DNA of 51,616 nt from Polaromonas sp. Its GTDB lineage: Bacteria > Pseudomonadota > Gammaproteobacteria > Burkholderiales > Burkholderiaceae_C. The notes beneath the pieces were generated by a model. It had not been told where the DNA came from. It saw only the letters and a list, made by a program, of their open reading frames with translations, and did not search any database. The stretch's first letter is position 1; the number at the start of each line of letters is the position of its first letter. Location: NCBI GenBank assembly GCA_028292745.1, contig JAQGLT010000152.1:1-51616 (forward strand), given 5' to 3'. Of the stretch, positions 1-12,541 are shown piece by piece. The position numbers and the translations under genes are program-made.

Positions 1-24
1 AAACAGCTCTGTGGCATTGTTCAT
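1..24 (-). CDS. possible 5' end of a gene cut by the window edge
   Basis: An ATG on the minus strand at 24 opens a frame reading M-N-N-A-T-E-L-F to the window edge. An AAGGTG-like ribosome binding site lies about 7 bases upstream. Only eight residues are visible, so no family can be named. It follows the DUF4149 gene on the same strand after about 120 bases, which may hold its promoter. Confidence 0.25.
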
Positions 25-144
25 GGTGGGGCACCTTCACACGCATTTGGGAGATGCCATTTTTGACCCAAGGCCTATCTGCTGTCACCCTGATACCGCA
101 GCGCTGCTTATCCAAAACTCAGGTTAAGTATTATTCGGCCCTGA

Positions 145-585
145 TCATCGACCTGAACGCGGCGTCAAAAGCCAGAGTGTCCAGCCCGCGCACAGCCACT
201 GGGCAACCAGCATCGCACTGCCCAGTCCGTGCCAGAGCCTGAGACTGCCGCCTTCGGCACGGGCGCTGGCAATGCGAGGCACCGCGCCAAATTCGACAAG
301 CAAAGCCAGCAGCAGTCCTGCCACTATGAATTTTATAGCAGAGTGCGCAGATGCAGCCTGCGTCTCTTCGTCTTTTTGATTAAAAACCAGCAGCATCAGC
401 ATGGCGCAGCCGATACCCATCCAGGCTTGCGCGGAAAACAGCTTCGCCGCCATGGCGCCGGCGCTGGCCGGCGTGCCCATGTGCAGGAACAGCATGGGCA
501 CGACGACACAGCCCAGGGACGTCAGGCTGCCCCACCAGAGTGCTGCAGCCAAAATGCCGACCCGCAAGCGGGCGGGATGGCGCAT
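145..585 (-). CDS. DUF4149 family integral membrane protein
   Basis: This 146-residue protein is largely hydrophobic, with about four membrane segments (roughly residues 8-30, 44-66, 84-101 and 118-140) and small polar loops. Length and pattern fit the DUF4149 (TMEM205-like) family of inner-membrane proteins, whose function is unknown. The ATG overlaps the greA stop codon in an ATGA arrangement, so translation is probably coupled to greA. A DUF4149 gene directly after greA is a common betaproteobacterial arrangement, as far as I recall. Nothing in the sequence points to a substrate. Confidence 0.8.
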   Translation of the reverse strand: MRHPARLRVGILAAALWWGSLTSLGCVVVPMLFLHMGTPASAGAMAAKLFSAQAWMGIGCAMLMLLVFNQKDEETQAASAHSAIKFIVAGLLLALLVEFGAVPRIASARAEGGSLRLWHGLGSAMLVAQWLCAGWTLWLLTPRSGR

Positions 586-1061
586 CAGAGGTAGTTGACC
601 GCGACGATCTCGTAGCGCCTGATGCCGCCGGGCGCGACCACTTCGGCGGTATCTCCCTCATTCTTGCCAATCAGGGCGCGTGCAATCGGCGAGCCGATGT
701 TGACCAGGCCGAGCTTGATGTCGGCCTCGTCTTCACCGACGATCTGGTAGGTCACGCTGTCGCCCGTATCTTCGTCTTCCAATTGAACGGTCGAGCCAAA
801 AACCACGCGCGTGCCCGGCTCCATCACCGACGGATCGATGATCTGGGCGGCGGACAGTTTGCCCTCGATTTCCTGGATACGGCCTTCGATAAAACCTTGG
901 CGGTCCTTGGCGACTTCATATTCAGCGTTCTCGCTCAAGTCCCCCTGGGCTCGCGCTTCGGAAATTGCATTGATGACCCAGGGGCGGTCAACGGTCTTGA
1001 GGTGGTGCAGTTCTGCCTTGAGCTTTTCCGCGCCACGCTTGGTAATGGGAAGGGTAGTCAT
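585..1061 (-). CDS. greA: transcription elongation factor GreA
   Basis: GreA binds in the secondary channel of RNA polymerase and stimulates cleavage of backtracked transcripts. The chosen ATG at 1061 gives 158 residues, the usual length, beginning [19 protein letters not shown] ribosome site lies 8 bases upstream; an in-frame start further out at 1076 would add five residues and lacks such a site. The N-terminal coiled coil carries the acidic tip D41-L-S-E44-N-A-E-Y, whose residues assist Mg binding during cleavage. The C-terminal half is the FKBP-like polymerase-binding domain. The stop overlaps the start of the DUF4149 gene. Confidence 0.97.
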   Translation of the reverse strand: MTTLPITKRGAEKLKAELHHLKTVDRPWVINAISEARAQGDLSENAEYEVAKDRQGFIEGRIQEIEGKLSAAQIIDPSVMEPGTRVVFGSTVQLEDEDTGDSVTYQIVGEDEADIKLGLVNIGSPIARALIGKNEGDTAEVVAPGGIRRYEIVAVNYL

Positions 1062-1379
1062 TTTCACGGTCTCCAAAATGCAAACCGCCAGGCGTCATGC
1101 CCAGCGGTTGTTGGCTTAATTATGCCGCACCTGAATGCACAGCAGCCAGCCAGTCAAACCAAGTCCCTGGAAAAAACCAACCTTGGCAGCAACTACCGGC
1201 AGCGTGCGCGGTCCGCTGCTCCAGCCGGCGCTTTCAGCGAATTTGAGCCGGCATAATATGGCCGGCAAGCTTTCAGGGAAGTTTGACCTCCTGACTTTCA
1301 GCTTCCATCTTTCATCTTTTCTTTTCCATCTTTTATTTCCCTTCAGTGGACTCGTTCTTTAGGCAGCACCCAACTTCAT
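1062..1379. other. intergenic region between divergent greA and the winged-helix/DUF5985 trio
   Basis: About 320 bases separate the two start codons. The stretch must hold promoters for greA (minus) and the trio (plus), but I see no convincing -35/-10 pair. At about 1302-1346 the plus strand is almost pure pyrimidine, interrupted only by single A residues, with TTCCATCTTT repeated 21 bases apart. No gene was seen. Confidence 0.5.
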
Positions 1380-1769
1380 ATGACTGAAATTCCGGTGCCA
1401 AAAGACCTCAGACGGTTTATCTTGACCAGCGTGGAGTCGATTCCCTACCTTGAGGCGATGCTGCTGCTGCGCACCGAGTACAACGCGCCATGGGATGCGG
1501 CGCGGCTGGCACGGCGGCTTTACATCAGCGAGAAAAAATCCGCCGACCTGCTCCGGGCGCTGCAGGCAGCGGGCATCCTGGTGTTTGCCGGTCAATCGGC
1601 GTCGAGCTACTGCTATCGTCCGGCGAGCCCCGAACTGGGGACGATGATCGATTGCCTGGCCGAGTTCTATGCATCCCATTTGGTCGAAGTCACCCATCTG
1701 GTCCACTCCAAGCACGACAAGAGAGCCGAGAAATTTGCCAATGCCTTCCTGTGGCGCAAGGATTCATGA
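1380..1769 (+). CDS. hypothetical protein with probable winged-helix fold
   Basis: This 129-residue soluble protein is not one I can name. Residues about 35-80 (W-D-A-A-R-L-A-R-R-L-Y-I-S, then S-A-D-L-L-R-A-L, then a G-I-L-V-F segment) look like the helix-turn-helix and wing of an MarR/winged-helix domain, so a DNA-binding or transcription-regulatory role is possible. The C-terminal part is helical and charged (H-S-K-H-D-K-R-A-E-K-F-A). Its TGA overlaps the ATG of the next gene (ATGA), which suggests one operon with two small DUF5985-like membrane proteins. It may be the cytoplasmic partner of those proteins. Confidence 0.75.
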   Translation: MTEIPVPKDLRRFILTSVESIPYLEAMLLLRTEYNAPWDAARLARRLYISEKKSADLLRALQAAGILVFAGQSASSYCYRPASPELGTMIDCLAEFYASHLVEVTHLVHSKHDKRAEKFANAFLWRKDS

Positions 1770-2026
1770 TGCCTGAATTGATTTACCTGCTTTGCGCGTT
1801 GACATCGGTTGTCTGCGCAGGCCTTTTGCTGCGCAGCTACCACCAGACCGGCTTTGCGCTGCTGCTGTGGAGCGGGCTGTGCTTTTCCCTTCTGGGGCTC
1901 AATAACCTGGCGCTGGTGCTGGACAAGCTGGTGTTTCCAGAGATAGATTTGTCCATCCTGCGCTTGCTGCTGGCGCTTGCCGCGTTGCTGCTGCTGCTCT
2001 TTGGACTGATCTGGCAAGACGACTAG
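1766..2026 (+). CDS. small DUF5985-like membrane protein (first copy)
   Basis: The ATG at 1766 overlaps the preceding stop codon and gives 86 residues. A second ATG follows at once, at 1769. Three hydrophobic segments (about residues 4-20, 26-48 and 57-82) make this an integral membrane protein; it ends in a short W-Q-D-D tail. The pattern fits the DUF5985 family of uncharacterised small membrane proteins. It is paired with a second protein of similar size and topology nine bases downstream, so the two probably form a hetero-oligomer. Function is unknown. Confidence 0.7.
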   Translation: MMPELIYLLCALTSVVCAGLLLRSYHQTGFALLLWSGLCFSLLGLNNLALVLDKLVFPEIDLSILRLLLALAALLLLLFGLIWQDD

Positions 2027-2035
2027 GGGACCAAC

Positions 2036-2335
2036 ATGGACTTGACCCACATGAACAACTTTTTTGCCGGTGCGATCGCCTTGGCATCCCTGATCGCCGG
2101 CTTGTTTTTCTTTCGCTTCTGGTGGACGACGCGCGACCGCTTCTTTGTCTTTTTTGCCCTGTCGTTCTGGCTGGAGGCGGTGAACCGCACCTATCTCGGG
2201 CTAGCTGGGGAAATGCGCGAGGACTTCCCGGTTTACTACCTGATTCGCCTCTTGAGCTACGGGCTGATTCTGATCGCCATCTGTGACAAGAACCGCCCGT
2301 CCCGCCGGGCCCGGCAACGCAAAGGCGAGTGGTGA
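2036..2335 (+). CDS. small DUF5985-like membrane protein (second copy)
   Basis: This 99-residue protein has three hydrophobic segments (about residues 9-27, 36-55 and 68-83) and an aromatic F-F-F-R-F-W-W stretch in the first. A basic tail (N-R-P-S-R-R-A-R-Q-R-K) places the C-terminus in the cytoplasm by the positive-inside rule. It resembles DUF5985 proteins. A GGGGA ribosome site precedes the ATG, nine bases after the previous gene. It ends about 40 bases before the convergent carB stop codon, so the trio is a self-contained plus-strand unit. Confidence 0.72.
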   Translation: MDLTHMNNFFAGAIALASLIAGLFFFRFWWTTRDRFFVFFALSFWLEAVNRTYLGLAGEMREDFPVYYLIRLLSYGLILIAICDKNRPSRRARQRKGEW

Positions 2336-2374
2336 GTTTTTACCTCCCCGCCCGCCCGTCAGCGCCCGGCCTGG

Positions 2375-5597
<3,223 letters not shown>

Positions 5598-5605
<8 letters not shown>

Positions 5606-6803
5606 TCTTCTTCTCCAGAGCCTGTTCCATCAACGCCGTGAAGCGATCGAACAAATATGAAATATCGTGGGGGCCGGGCGACGCTTCCGGGTGGCCCTGG
5701 AAGCAGAATGCCGGCTTGTCGGTGCGGGCCAGGCCTTGCAGCGTGCCGTCGAACAAGCTGATGTGCGTGGGCCGCAGGTTGGCAGGCAGGGTTTTTTCAT
5801 CGACCGCGAAACCGTGGTTCTGGCTGGTGATGCTGACGCGGCCCGTGTCCAGGTCTTTCACCGGATGGTTGGCGCCGTGGTGGCCGAACTTCATCTTGAA
5901 GGTTTTGGCGCCACCGGCCAGCGCCATGATCTGGTGGCCCAGGCAGATGCCGAAGGTCGGAATGCCGGTTTCGATCAGTTCGCCCACGGCTTCAATCGCA
6001 TAGTCGCACGCCTGCGGATCGCCCGGCCCGTTGGCCAGGAAAATGCCGTCGGGTTGAAGCTTGAGCACGTCGGCAGCAGACGTTTGAGCCGGCACGACCG
6101 TGATGCGCGCGCCACGCTCGGCCACCATGCGCAAAATATTGTGCTTCACGCCAAAGTCGTACGCCACCACATGGAATCGCGGCGTGATCTGCACACCGTA
6201 GCCGGGCTTGCCATTGCTGTTGAGCAGGTTCCATTCGGTCTGCGTCCATTCGTAGGTCTGCCGGGTCGAGACGACTTTGGCCAAGTCCAGGCCGTCCATG
6301 CACGGTGCGGCTTTGGCCGTGGCGATCGCCGCCTCGATAGTGGACGCAGTTGCGGTTTCACCAGGCAAAAGTGCCATGATGCAGCCGTTTTGCGCGCCAT
6401 GAATCCGCAGGTGCCGGGTCAATTGGCGGGTATCGATGCCCGCAATCGCCACGGTTCCTTCGCGCACCAGGTAGTCCGCCAAGGGCATGGACAGCCGGAA
6501 GTTGGACGCCAGCAAGGGCAGATCCTTGATGATCAGGCCGGCAGCATGGACTTTGGAAGCCTCAACATCTTCGGCGTTGACGCCATAATTTCCGATATGG
6601 GGATAGGTGAGAGTGACGATCTGCTGGCAATAGCTGGGATCCGTGAGGATTTCCTGGTAGCCGGTCATGGCGGTGTTGAACACCACCTCGCCGATCGTGG
6701 AGCCGGCGGCGCCGATCGAATTGCCAACAAAGACTGTGCCGTCTGCGAGCGCCAAGATGGCGGGAGGGGATATTGCGCGTGTTCCCTGTAGAGACAAAAG
6801 CAC
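5598..6803 (-). CDS. carA: carbamoyl-phosphate synthase small subunit (glutaminase)
   Basis: CarA hydrolyses glutamine and channels ammonia to CarB. The class I amidotransferase domain shows the nucleophile in G-I-C-L-G-H-Q (Cys near residue 287) and the H-x-E pair in [13 protein letters not shown] chose the GTG at 6803 because GGAGAA lies 4 bases before it and the protein there begins V-L-L-S-L-Q-G-T; this gives 401 residues. An in-frame GTG at 6842 would add 13 poorly conserved residues lying within the leader hairpin. The gene overlaps carB by 8 bases, so the two are co-translated. Confidence 0.97.
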
Positions 6804-6825
6804 TGGGTTCTCCGGTTGTTTACGG

Positions 6826-6914
6826 TTCGCCCAAGCATGCACAAGAAACGTCTCTTTTAGACTCTTGCAGGCTGCTTTTGTGAGGGGGTTTTGCTTTGCA
6901 TGCGCTTGGGCGAA
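6826..6914 (-). repeat. long inverted repeat in the carA leader
   Basis: Arm 6826-6841 (TTCGCCCAAGCATGCA) is the reverse complement of 6897-6914 apart from two extra bases (GC) in the second arm. The arms are 55 bases apart. In the carAB transcript the downstream arm ends about a dozen bases before the GGAGAA ribosome site. There is no U-tract, so it is not a simple terminator. A translational or RNA-stability element is plausible. Confidence 0.6.
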
Positions 6915-7057
6915 GCTGTGATTTGAAAAGCCACTGATTATAGCGTGCCAAAAGCTGCCGCCGAGTTTGCCGCTCGGGGTGAAGATGCGCCTTTCAGCAA
7001 CTCATGCCGCCCGCCTTCACGGGTGGCGGGCCGCCTTTTGCCGAAATCATGAAGAAA

Positions 7058-7843
7058 TCAAGGAGATGCCCGTCCGCTTGCATACAGGCAGATGGCGGCA
7101 GCCGCGGCCACATTCAGTGACTCCTCGCCGCCTGGCTGGTCAATACGTATCTTCAGGCTGGCCCTGCTCATTAATTCGCTGCTGACGCCCTGCCCTTCAT
7201 GGCCCATGGCCCAGGCGCAAGGCATGGGAACCTGCAGCTGATGAAGCAAGCTGCCCTGGTGCGAGCTGGTGACCACGATGGGGACTGTCAGCGCTGCCAC
7301 CGCTTCAGTCTCGACGCTTTCCAGCATTCGCAGGGCAAAATGCGCGCCCATGCCGGCCCGAAGCACCTTGGGCGACCAGAGCGCAGCCGTTCCTTTCAAT
7401 GCGATGACCTGATGAAAACCAAACGCTGCGGCACTGCGCAGGATCGAGCCCACATTCCCCGCATCCTGCACCCGGTCCAGAATGATCGATGCCAGATGCG
7501 GCTGCAACTGCGGCGCAGGCGCCAGTTCCATGACAAACCCCATGCGGGCCGGTGATTCCAAGCCACTGATTTCGGGCAGCAGCGCATCGGCAATTACTAT
7601 GTTTTTGATAGCTGCTTGCGCCCACTCCATCTGCGCTGGAGGCCAAAACGATGCTGAAAAAACAGCCATGGCCGGCGTGAAGCCCCGTGCGAGCGCTGCG
7701 CGGCACAAATGGTCGCCCTCCAGCCAGACACGCCCCTGCTTGCGATAGGCCGTGCTGTCCTGCGACAGTCGGCGCAAGTCCTTGAGCAGCGGATTGTCGC
7801 GTGACGAAATATGCGTGACGGGCACGGGAAAGCCGGCGCTCAC
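7058..7843 (-). CDS. TrmH/SpoU-family RNA 2'-O-methyltransferase
   Basis: This 261-residue protein has the SpoU layout: an N-terminal substrate-binding part beginning [14 protein letters not shown], then the knotted SAM-binding domain with [14 protein letters not shown] (motif 1), [12 protein letters not shown] (motif 2) and [12 protein letters not shown] (motif 3). It methylates a ribose in rRNA or tRNA; the exact target is not readable. The GTG at 7843 overlaps the rnhB stop (GTGA). A dispersed repeat copy (7597-7644) encodes the inter-domain M-E-W-A-Q-A-A-I-K segment. Confidence 0.88.
   Translation of the reverse strand: MSAGFPVPVTHISSRDNPLLKDLRRLSQDSTAYRKQGRVWLEGDHLCRAALARGFTPAMAVFSASFWPPAQMEWAQAAIKNIVIADALLPEISGLESPARMGFVMELAPAPQLQPHLASIILDRVQDAGNVGSILRSAAAFGFHQVIALKGTAALWSPKVLRAGMGAHFALRMLESVETEAVAALTVPIVVTSSHQGSLLHQLQVPMPCAWAMGHEGQGVSSELMSRASLKIRIDQPGGEESLNVAAAAAICLYASGRASP
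7597..7644 (+). repeat. 48-bp dispersed repeat, copy 1 (inside SpoU methyltransferase gene)
   Basis: On the plus strand it reads CTA, N7, GATAGC, N4, TGCGC, N8, TCTGCG, N5, GGCC with family spacing. The host gene is on the minus strand and reads it as A-Q-x-x-W-A-Q-A-A-I. Confidence 0.75.
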
Positions 7844-8457
7844 CGCAAAACCCCGGCGACTGGCGCAAAGGACCGCCGGTGCTGCGGGCAGGCACCATGC
7901 TGGCGCAAGGCGGCCAAATGCGCTGCCGTGCCGTAACCCTTGTGGCCGGCAAATCCGTATTGCGGGTACTGCAGGTGATACTCGCCACACCAGCGGTCGC
8001 GGTACACCTTGGCCAGAATGGAAGCTGCCGAAATAGCCGGCACCAGCGCATCCCCCCCGACAATCGCCTCGGCCAGCACCAGCAGGCTCGGCAAGCGGTT
8101 GCCATCGACCAGGACCTTGCTGGGTTGGAGCCGCAATCCTTCCACCGCCCGCTTCATGGCCAGCAACGTGGCCTGCAGGATGTTGAGGCGGTCGATCTCT
8201 TCCACCGTTGCCAAGGCAATCGAGCAGCACAATGCCTTCGCCTGGATCTCGTCGTAGAGCTTTTCACGCCGCAAGGCCGTCAGTTTTTTCGAATCGGCCA
8301 GGCCCACGATGGGATGCAGTTCATCAAGGATGACGGCGGCCGCCACCACTGGGCCCGCCAGCGGCCCGCGTCCGGCTTCGTCGACGCCGGCCATCAGCCC
8401 GGGCACATCCCATGAAAGTACCGTCTGCTCAGGTTTCAATGATTTTCTGGATTGCAT
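7840..8457 (-). CDS. rnhB: ribonuclease HII
   Basis: RNase HII cuts RNA in RNA-DNA hybrids and single ribonucleotides in DNA. The family signature G-V-D26-E27[10 protein letters not shown] lies near the N-terminus, and a further acidic motif V-L-V-D-G-N appears mid-protein, followed by [12 protein letters not shown]. Length is 205 residues. The ATG at 8457 overlaps lpxB by 29 bases and lacks a clear ribosome site; a shorter start is possible, but the catalytic D26 limits how far in it can be. Position after lpxB is typical of proteobacterial lpx clusters. Confidence 0.93.
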   Translation of the reverse strand: MQSRKSLKPEQTVLSWDVPGLMAGVDEAGRGPLAGPVVAAAVILDELHPIVGLADSKKLTALRREKLYDEIQAKALCCSIALATVEEIDRLNILQATLLAMKRAVEGLRLQPSKVLVDGNRLPSLLVLAEAIVGGDALVPAISAASILAKVYRDRWCGEYHLQYPQYGFAGHKGYGTAAHLAALRQHGACPQHRRSFAPVAGVLR

Positions 8458-9640
8458 CGGTGGCCAGTTGGGGGGTGTCTCGCTGCAAATCGATGTGCAG
8501 CTGAATAAACCGTTGTTGAAGGGCTGCTATTTTGCCCGGGGCCGAAGATTTTGCATCTATCCACTGCAGCAGCGCATGGGCCAACGCCTGAGGCGTGGCA
8601 GCCTCCTGCAACAGTTCAGGCACGACAAATTCACGGCAAAGAATATTCGGCAAGCCTACCCAGGGTTGCAGCTGCTTGCGCCGCATGAGCTGCCACGACA
8701 GCCAGCTCATGTTGTAGGCAATGACCATCGGCCGCTTGAACAAGGCGGCCTCCAGCGTGGCGGTGCCGCTGGCGATCAGCGTCACGTCGCAAGCTGCCAG
8801 TACGGTGTGGGACTGGCCCGCCACAATCTGAACATCGGCCCGCACGCCGGCTTCTTCAGCCAGGCGCTCAATCAGGCTTCTCAGTGCGGGAATGGCTGGA
8901 ACCACGAACTTAATAGCAGGCTGCGCATGCTTTACAAGGGCTGCAGCCAGAAAGAACCGTTTAGCCAGGTGCTGGATTTCAGATGTCCTGCTGCCCGGCA
9001 AGATGGCGATGACCGTGTCCTCCTCGCGCAAGCCCAGCATGGCCCTTGCAGCCGAGCGATCTGGCTGAATTGGAATGACACTGGCCAACGGGTGCCCTAC
9101 ATAAGTGCCCGCAATCCCGTTTGAAGCCAGCAATGCAGGCTCGAATGGAAAAATGCACAGCACATGGTCTACGCTGCGCCGGATTTTCTCCACCCGGTCC
9201 GCTCGCCATGCCCAGATAGAGGGGCAAACGAAATGCACCGTCTTGATGCCTTCACGCTTGAGCGCGGCTTCCAGCCCGAGATTGAAATCGGGCGCATCCA
9301 CGCCGATGAACACGTCGGGACGCTCGCGTAGAAGATGCTCACGAAGTTGCCTGCGAATGCCCAACAATTCATGCAGGCGGCGGAACACCTCGATGCTGTA
9401 GCCATGTACTGCCAGTTTTTCACTGGGCCAGAGGGCCTGAAAACCATGCCGAACCATGCGCGGGCCGCCGATTCCACCGGCCTGCAGTCCGGGCCAGCGG
9501 GTCTGCATTCCATCAAGCAGCAAGCCGGCCAGCAAGTCCCCAGAGGTTTCACCGGCAACCATGGCGACAGCGGGCTGCCAGGGAAGAGCTGGCTCAACGC
9601 CAGCCACCCCCTCCTTGTGCAGGGCCAGAGGTCTTGGCAT
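8429..9640 (-). CDS. lpxB: lipid-A-disaccharide synthase
   Basis: LpxB joins UDP-2,3-diacylglucosamine and 2,3-diacylglucosamine-1-phosphate into the lipid A disaccharide at the inner membrane. The protein has the family start [13 protein letters not shown] and the downstream G-S-R-T-S-E-I and [11 protein letters not shown] nucleotide-binding motifs. The ATG at 9640 gives 403 residues and has AGGA upstream; a TTG at 9652 is a poorer choice. It starts 14 bases after lpxA and overlaps rnhB. Residues K-H-A-Q-P-A-I-K coincide with a partial dispersed repeat copy. Confidence 0.96.
   Translation of the reverse strand: MPRPLALHKEGVAGVEPALPWQPAVAMVAGETSGDLLAGLLLDGMQTRWPGLQAGGIGGPRMVRHGFQALWPSEKLAVHGYSIEVFRRLHELLGIRRQLREHLLRERPDVFIGVDAPDFNLGLEAALKREGIKTVHFVCPSIWAWRADRVEKIRRSVDHVLCIFPFEPALLASNGIAGTYVGHPLASVIPIQPDRSAARAMLGLREEDTVIAILPGSRTSEIQHLAKRFFLAAALVKHAQPAIKFVVPAIPALRSLIERLAEEAGVRADVQIVAGQSHTVLAACDVTLIASGTATLEAALFKRPMVIAYNMSWLSWQLMRRKQLQPWVGLPNILCREFVVPELLQEAATPQALAHALLQWIDAKSSAPGKIAALQQRFIQLHIDLQRDTPQLATDAIQKIIET
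8902..8949 (+). repeat. dispersed repeat, copy 2 (degenerate, inside lpxB)
   Basis: AATAGC-N4-TGCGC is intact; the CTA end and the distal half are degenerate. lpxB reads it as H-A-Q-P-A-I-K, the same frame as the other sense copies. This is the weakest of the coding copies. Confidence 0.4.
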
Positions 9641-9654
9641 GGTAGAAATCAATC

Positions 9655-10464
9655 CTAGCGAACGATGCCGCGCTGCGGCGAGGACTGCTCCAGGAAAGAG
9701 AGCATCATTTGCACGTCGGGCTTGGCCTCCGGGTATTTTTCATCCAATTCTGCAATGCGCGCCTTGGCGCGGTCCAGTGTCAGGCCGTCACGGTACAGGG
9801 CCTTGTGCATGGCCTTGACCGCGGCAATGCGCTCAGCCGAGAAGCCCCGGCGGCGCAGGCCTTCGAAATTCATCGATCGGGCCACCGCAGGCTGGCCCTG
9901 GCACATGACAAAAGGCGGCAAATCAGCCACCAGCACGGAAGAAATCGCCGTAAAACTGTGGGCACCCAGCTTGACAAACTGGTGCACACCGGTAAAGCCG
10001 CCCAAAATGACCCAGTCCCCGATATGCACATGGCCGCCGAGCGTGGTGTTGTTGGCAAAAATCGTGTTGTTACCCACCACGCAGTCATGCGCCACGTGCA
10101 CATAAGCCATGATCCAGTTGTCATTGCCTACCCGTGTCACGCCCTCATCCCCTGGCGAGCCGATGTTGAAAGTGCAAAATTCCCGAATCGTGTTGCGGTC
10201 GCCAATCACCAGCTCGCAGGGCTCGCCAGCATACTTTTTATCCTGCGGTATGGCACCCAGCGAGTTGAACTGGAAAATCTGGTTGTCGCTTCCCAGCGTG
10301 GTATGGCCTTCGATGACGCAATGCGCCCCAATGGTGGTGCGGGAGCCAATCCTGACATGCGGGCCGATGACGGTATAAGGCCCTACGGCGACCGAGCTGT
10401 CCAACTGGGCCAGCGGGTCGACAAGCGCCGTGGCATGAATCCCGGAAGCTGCTGCTTGTGTCAT
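9655..10464 (-). CDS. lpxA: UDP-N-acetylglucosamine O-acyltransferase
   Basis: LpxA transfers a 3-hydroxyacyl chain from ACP to UDP-GlcNAc, the first step of lipid A synthesis. The protein is a left-handed beta helix built of hexapeptide repeats, visible through residue ~190 (for example I-G-P-H-V-R-I-G and I-G-A-H-C-V-I). The catalytic His is in [10 protein letters not shown]. The C-terminal helical part follows. The ATG at 10464 gives 269 residues (E. coli 262), 14 bases after the fabZ stop. It is the third of four consecutive lipid A/fatty-acid genes. Confidence 0.97.
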   Translation of the reverse strand: MTQAAASGIHATALVDPLAQLDSSVAVGPYTVIGPHVRIGSRTTIGAHCVIEGHTTLGSDNQIFQFNSLGAIPQDKKYAGEPCELVIGDRNTIREFCTFNIGSPGDEGVTRVGNDNWIMAYVHVAHDCVVGNNTIFANNTTLGGHVHIGDWVILGGFTGVHQFVKLGAHSFTAISSVLVADLPPFVMCQGQPAVARSMNFEGLRRRGFSAERIAAVKAMHKALYRDGLTLDRAKARIAELDEKYPEAKPDVQMMLSFLEQSSPQRGIVR

Positions 10465-10478
10465 GTGGCCAGGCCCGA

Positions 10479-10919
10479 TCAGGGAAGCGTACGCATGGTA
10501 CACATCAGCTCGGCTTCGCAAGCCAGGCTTTCGCCCACGCGGGTCACGCCCTTGAACTTGAAAATACCGGCCTTCATCCGCAGCAGTTCTACTTCCATCA
10601 CCAACTGATCGCCCGGCTCGACCGGTCGCTTGAAGCGCGCGCCATCGATGCCCGCAAAATAGTAAACGGTCTTGTCATCGGGTGTGACCCCCAGCGTCGA
10701 AAAAGACAGCAGGGCCGCCGCCTGCGCCATGGCCTCGATGATCAAGACGCCCGGCATGACGGGATGCTTGGGAAAGTGCCCCATGAAAAAAGGCTCGTTG
10801 ATGGTGACATTTTTAAGCGCCTTGATACGCTTGCCCTGCTCGATTTCAAGCACGCGGTCTACCAGCAAAATGGGGTAACGATGCGGCAATAACTTGAGAA
10901 TCTGGTGAATATCCATCAT
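10479..10919 (-). CDS. fabZ: 3-hydroxyacyl-ACP dehydratase FabZ
   Basis: FabZ dehydrates 3-hydroxyacyl-ACP in fatty-acid elongation and competes with LpxA/LpxD for the same substrate, which explains its place among lpx genes. The hot-dog fold active site shows H48-F-P-K-H-P-V-M-P-G and E62 in L-I-I-E-A-M-A-Q. The ATG at 10919 gives 146 residues and overlaps the lpxD stop (ATGA). An AAGAAG ribosome site sits inside the end of lpxD. A second ATG follows at 10916. Confidence 0.97.
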   Translation of the reverse strand: MMDIHQILKLLPHRYPILLVDRVLEIEQGKRIKALKNVTINEPFFMGHFPKHPVMPGVLIIEAMAQAAALLSFSTLGVTPDDKTVYYFAGIDGARFKRPVEPGDQLVMEVELLRMKAGIFKFKGVTRVGESLACEAELMCTMRTLP

Positions 10920-11983
10920 GATTTTTCTTCTTGGCGACCCTGCACTTGCAGCAAGGATTTTTCGGTTTGCTGGAGCCGTACGCGCAAGGCGTGAAGCTGC
11001 TTGAGCGTAGCGGCATTTTTTTCCCAGGCGGCATTGTCGTCGATGGGAAAGAGACCGGTATAGTGGCCTGGCTTCAAAAGCGAACGCGTCACAATGGAAG
11101 CCGCCGAAACATGCACGCCATCGACCAGTTGAAGATGGCCAAGCACAATAGCCCCCCCGCCTACAGTGCAATTCGCACCAATCGTGGCGCTACCGGCCAC
11201 GCCTGCGCAGCCTGCCATGGCGGTATTTTTGCCAACGCGCACGTTATGGCCAATCTGCACCAGATTGTCGAGCTTGACACCGTCTTCAAGCACAGTATCT
11301 TGGAGTGCGCCCCGGTCAACACAGGTGTTGGCGCCAATTTCCACATCGTTGCCAATCCGTACAGCCCCCAACTGCTCGATTTTTATCCATTCGCCGCCAT
11401 GCGGCGCAAAACCAAAACCGTCCGCGCCAATGACCGCACCTGGATGAAGGATGCAGCGTTCGCCGATGCTGCAGCCGTCTGCGACGGTGACGCGCGCCGA
11501 AAGCCGGCTGTACGCACCGATAGCCGCATTCGTTCCGATCACGCAATGCGCCGCAATATCTGCTCCTTCCGCAATCACGGCACCGGCGCCGATGCAAACG
11601 AATGCGCCTATCGAGACATTGGGTCCCAGTTGGGCTTGCGGGTCGATAAAAGCAGTAGGGTGAATATGCGGCGCTGGCATCGGAAAATGGTGTTTTTTCC
11701 AAAGCTGAGAGATCAGTGCAAAGCAGTGGTAAGGGTCATCCACCACGATGCATGAACCACGCTGAACCGCAGCCTCACGGGCGGAAGGTGCAACGACCAC
11801 GCAGCCAGCAGCTGACTGTGCAAGCTTGTGCAGATACTTGGGATGACTGAGAAATGTCAGGTCATGGGGGCCCGAAGCCTCCAAAGTGGACAACCGCTCG
11901 ATCACCAATGCCGGGCTTCCCAGCAGTTCGATTTGCACTTTTTCTGCCAACGACTGGACAATGTCGCCCAGAAGAAGCGTCAT
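10916..11983 (-). CDS. lpxD: UDP-3-O-(3-hydroxyacyl)glucosamine N-acyltransferase
   Basis: LpxD adds the second (N-linked) hydroxyacyl chain in lipid A synthesis. It has an N-terminal uridine-binding domain (residues 1-~105), a long hexapeptide-repeat beta helix, and a C-terminal helix. The catalytic His is in Q-I-G-H-N-V-R-V-G. Length is 355 residues from the ATG at 11983, which has AGG about 8 bases upstream and follows skp by about 50 bases. It overlaps fabZ by four bases. Confidence 0.96.
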   Translation of the reverse strand: MTLLLGDIVQSLAEKVQIELLGSPALVIERLSTLEASGPHDLTFLSHPKYLHKLAQSAAGCVVVAPSAREAAVQRGSCIVVDDPYHCFALISQLWKKHHFPMPAPHIHPTAFIDPQAQLGPNVSIGAFVCIGAGAVIAEGADIAAHCVIGTNAAIGAYSRLSARVTVADGCSIGERCILHPGAVIGADGFGFAPHGGEWIKIEQLGAVRIGNDVEIGANTCVDRGALQDTVLEDGVKLDNLVQIGHNVRVGKNTAMAGCAGVAGSATIGANCTVGGGAIVLGHLQLVDGVHVSAASIVTRSLLKPGHYTGLFPIDDNAAWEKNAATLKQLHALRVRLQQTEKSLLQVQGRQEEKS

Positions 11984-12034
11984 GGCGTACCTGTCAATTC
12001 CATACTCATGCGCATGCCATGACCCATCGCGCAA

Positions 12035-12541
12035 TTAACGCGCAGCGTTCAGCGCCTTGATCACCTTGTCAGTGACGTCATGCTTTGGGTTGACGTAGAC
12101 CGACTCTTGAAGGATGAGGTCATACTTTTCGGTTTCCGCCAAAGATTTCACCACCTTGTTGGCGCGCTCGATGACCAGTTGAAGCTCTTCGTTTTTGCGG
12201 GCACCGAGGTCCTCCTGGAACTCACGGCGTTTTGTCTGAAAGGTGCGATCCTGGTCAACCAGTTGCCGCTGGCGTGATGTCCGCTGGCTTTCCGCCAAGG
12301 TAGGCGCCTCACGCTCGAATTTATCGGATTGTGTCTTGAGTTGCGTCGCCAGATCGTTCAGCTCTTTTTCACGCTTGCTGAATTCCTGTTCGAGTTTGGT
12401 TTGTGCCGCCTTGGCTGAATTGGCTTCGCGGAAAATCCGGTCCAGATTCACAACACCGACCTTGAATTCCTGCGCACTGGCGGAAAAGCCCGCCACGGCG
12501 ATCACCAGGCCCAGAAGAATTTTGCTTGAAAGTTGTTTCAT
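12035..12541 (-). CDS. skp: periplasmic chaperone Skp (OmpH)
   Basis: Skp holds unfolded outer-membrane proteins in the periplasm and passes them to the BAM complex. The 168-residue precursor has a signal peptide ending A-S-A-Q (cleavage near residue 23), then a beta-strand core (V-G-V-V-N-L-D-R-I) and long charged coiled-coil arms (residues ~45-125). It follows bamA directly: the ATG overlaps the bamA stop as TAATG. Co-expression with bamA fits their shared pathway. Confidence 0.95.
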   Translation of the reverse strand: MKQLSSKILLGLVIAVAGFSASAQEFKVGVVNLDRIFREANSAKAAQTKLEQEFSKREKELNDLATQLKTQSDKFEREAPTLAESQRTSRQRQLVDQDRTFQTKRREFQEDLGARKNEELQLVIERANKVVKSLAETEKYDLILQESVYVNPKHDVTDKVIKALNAAR

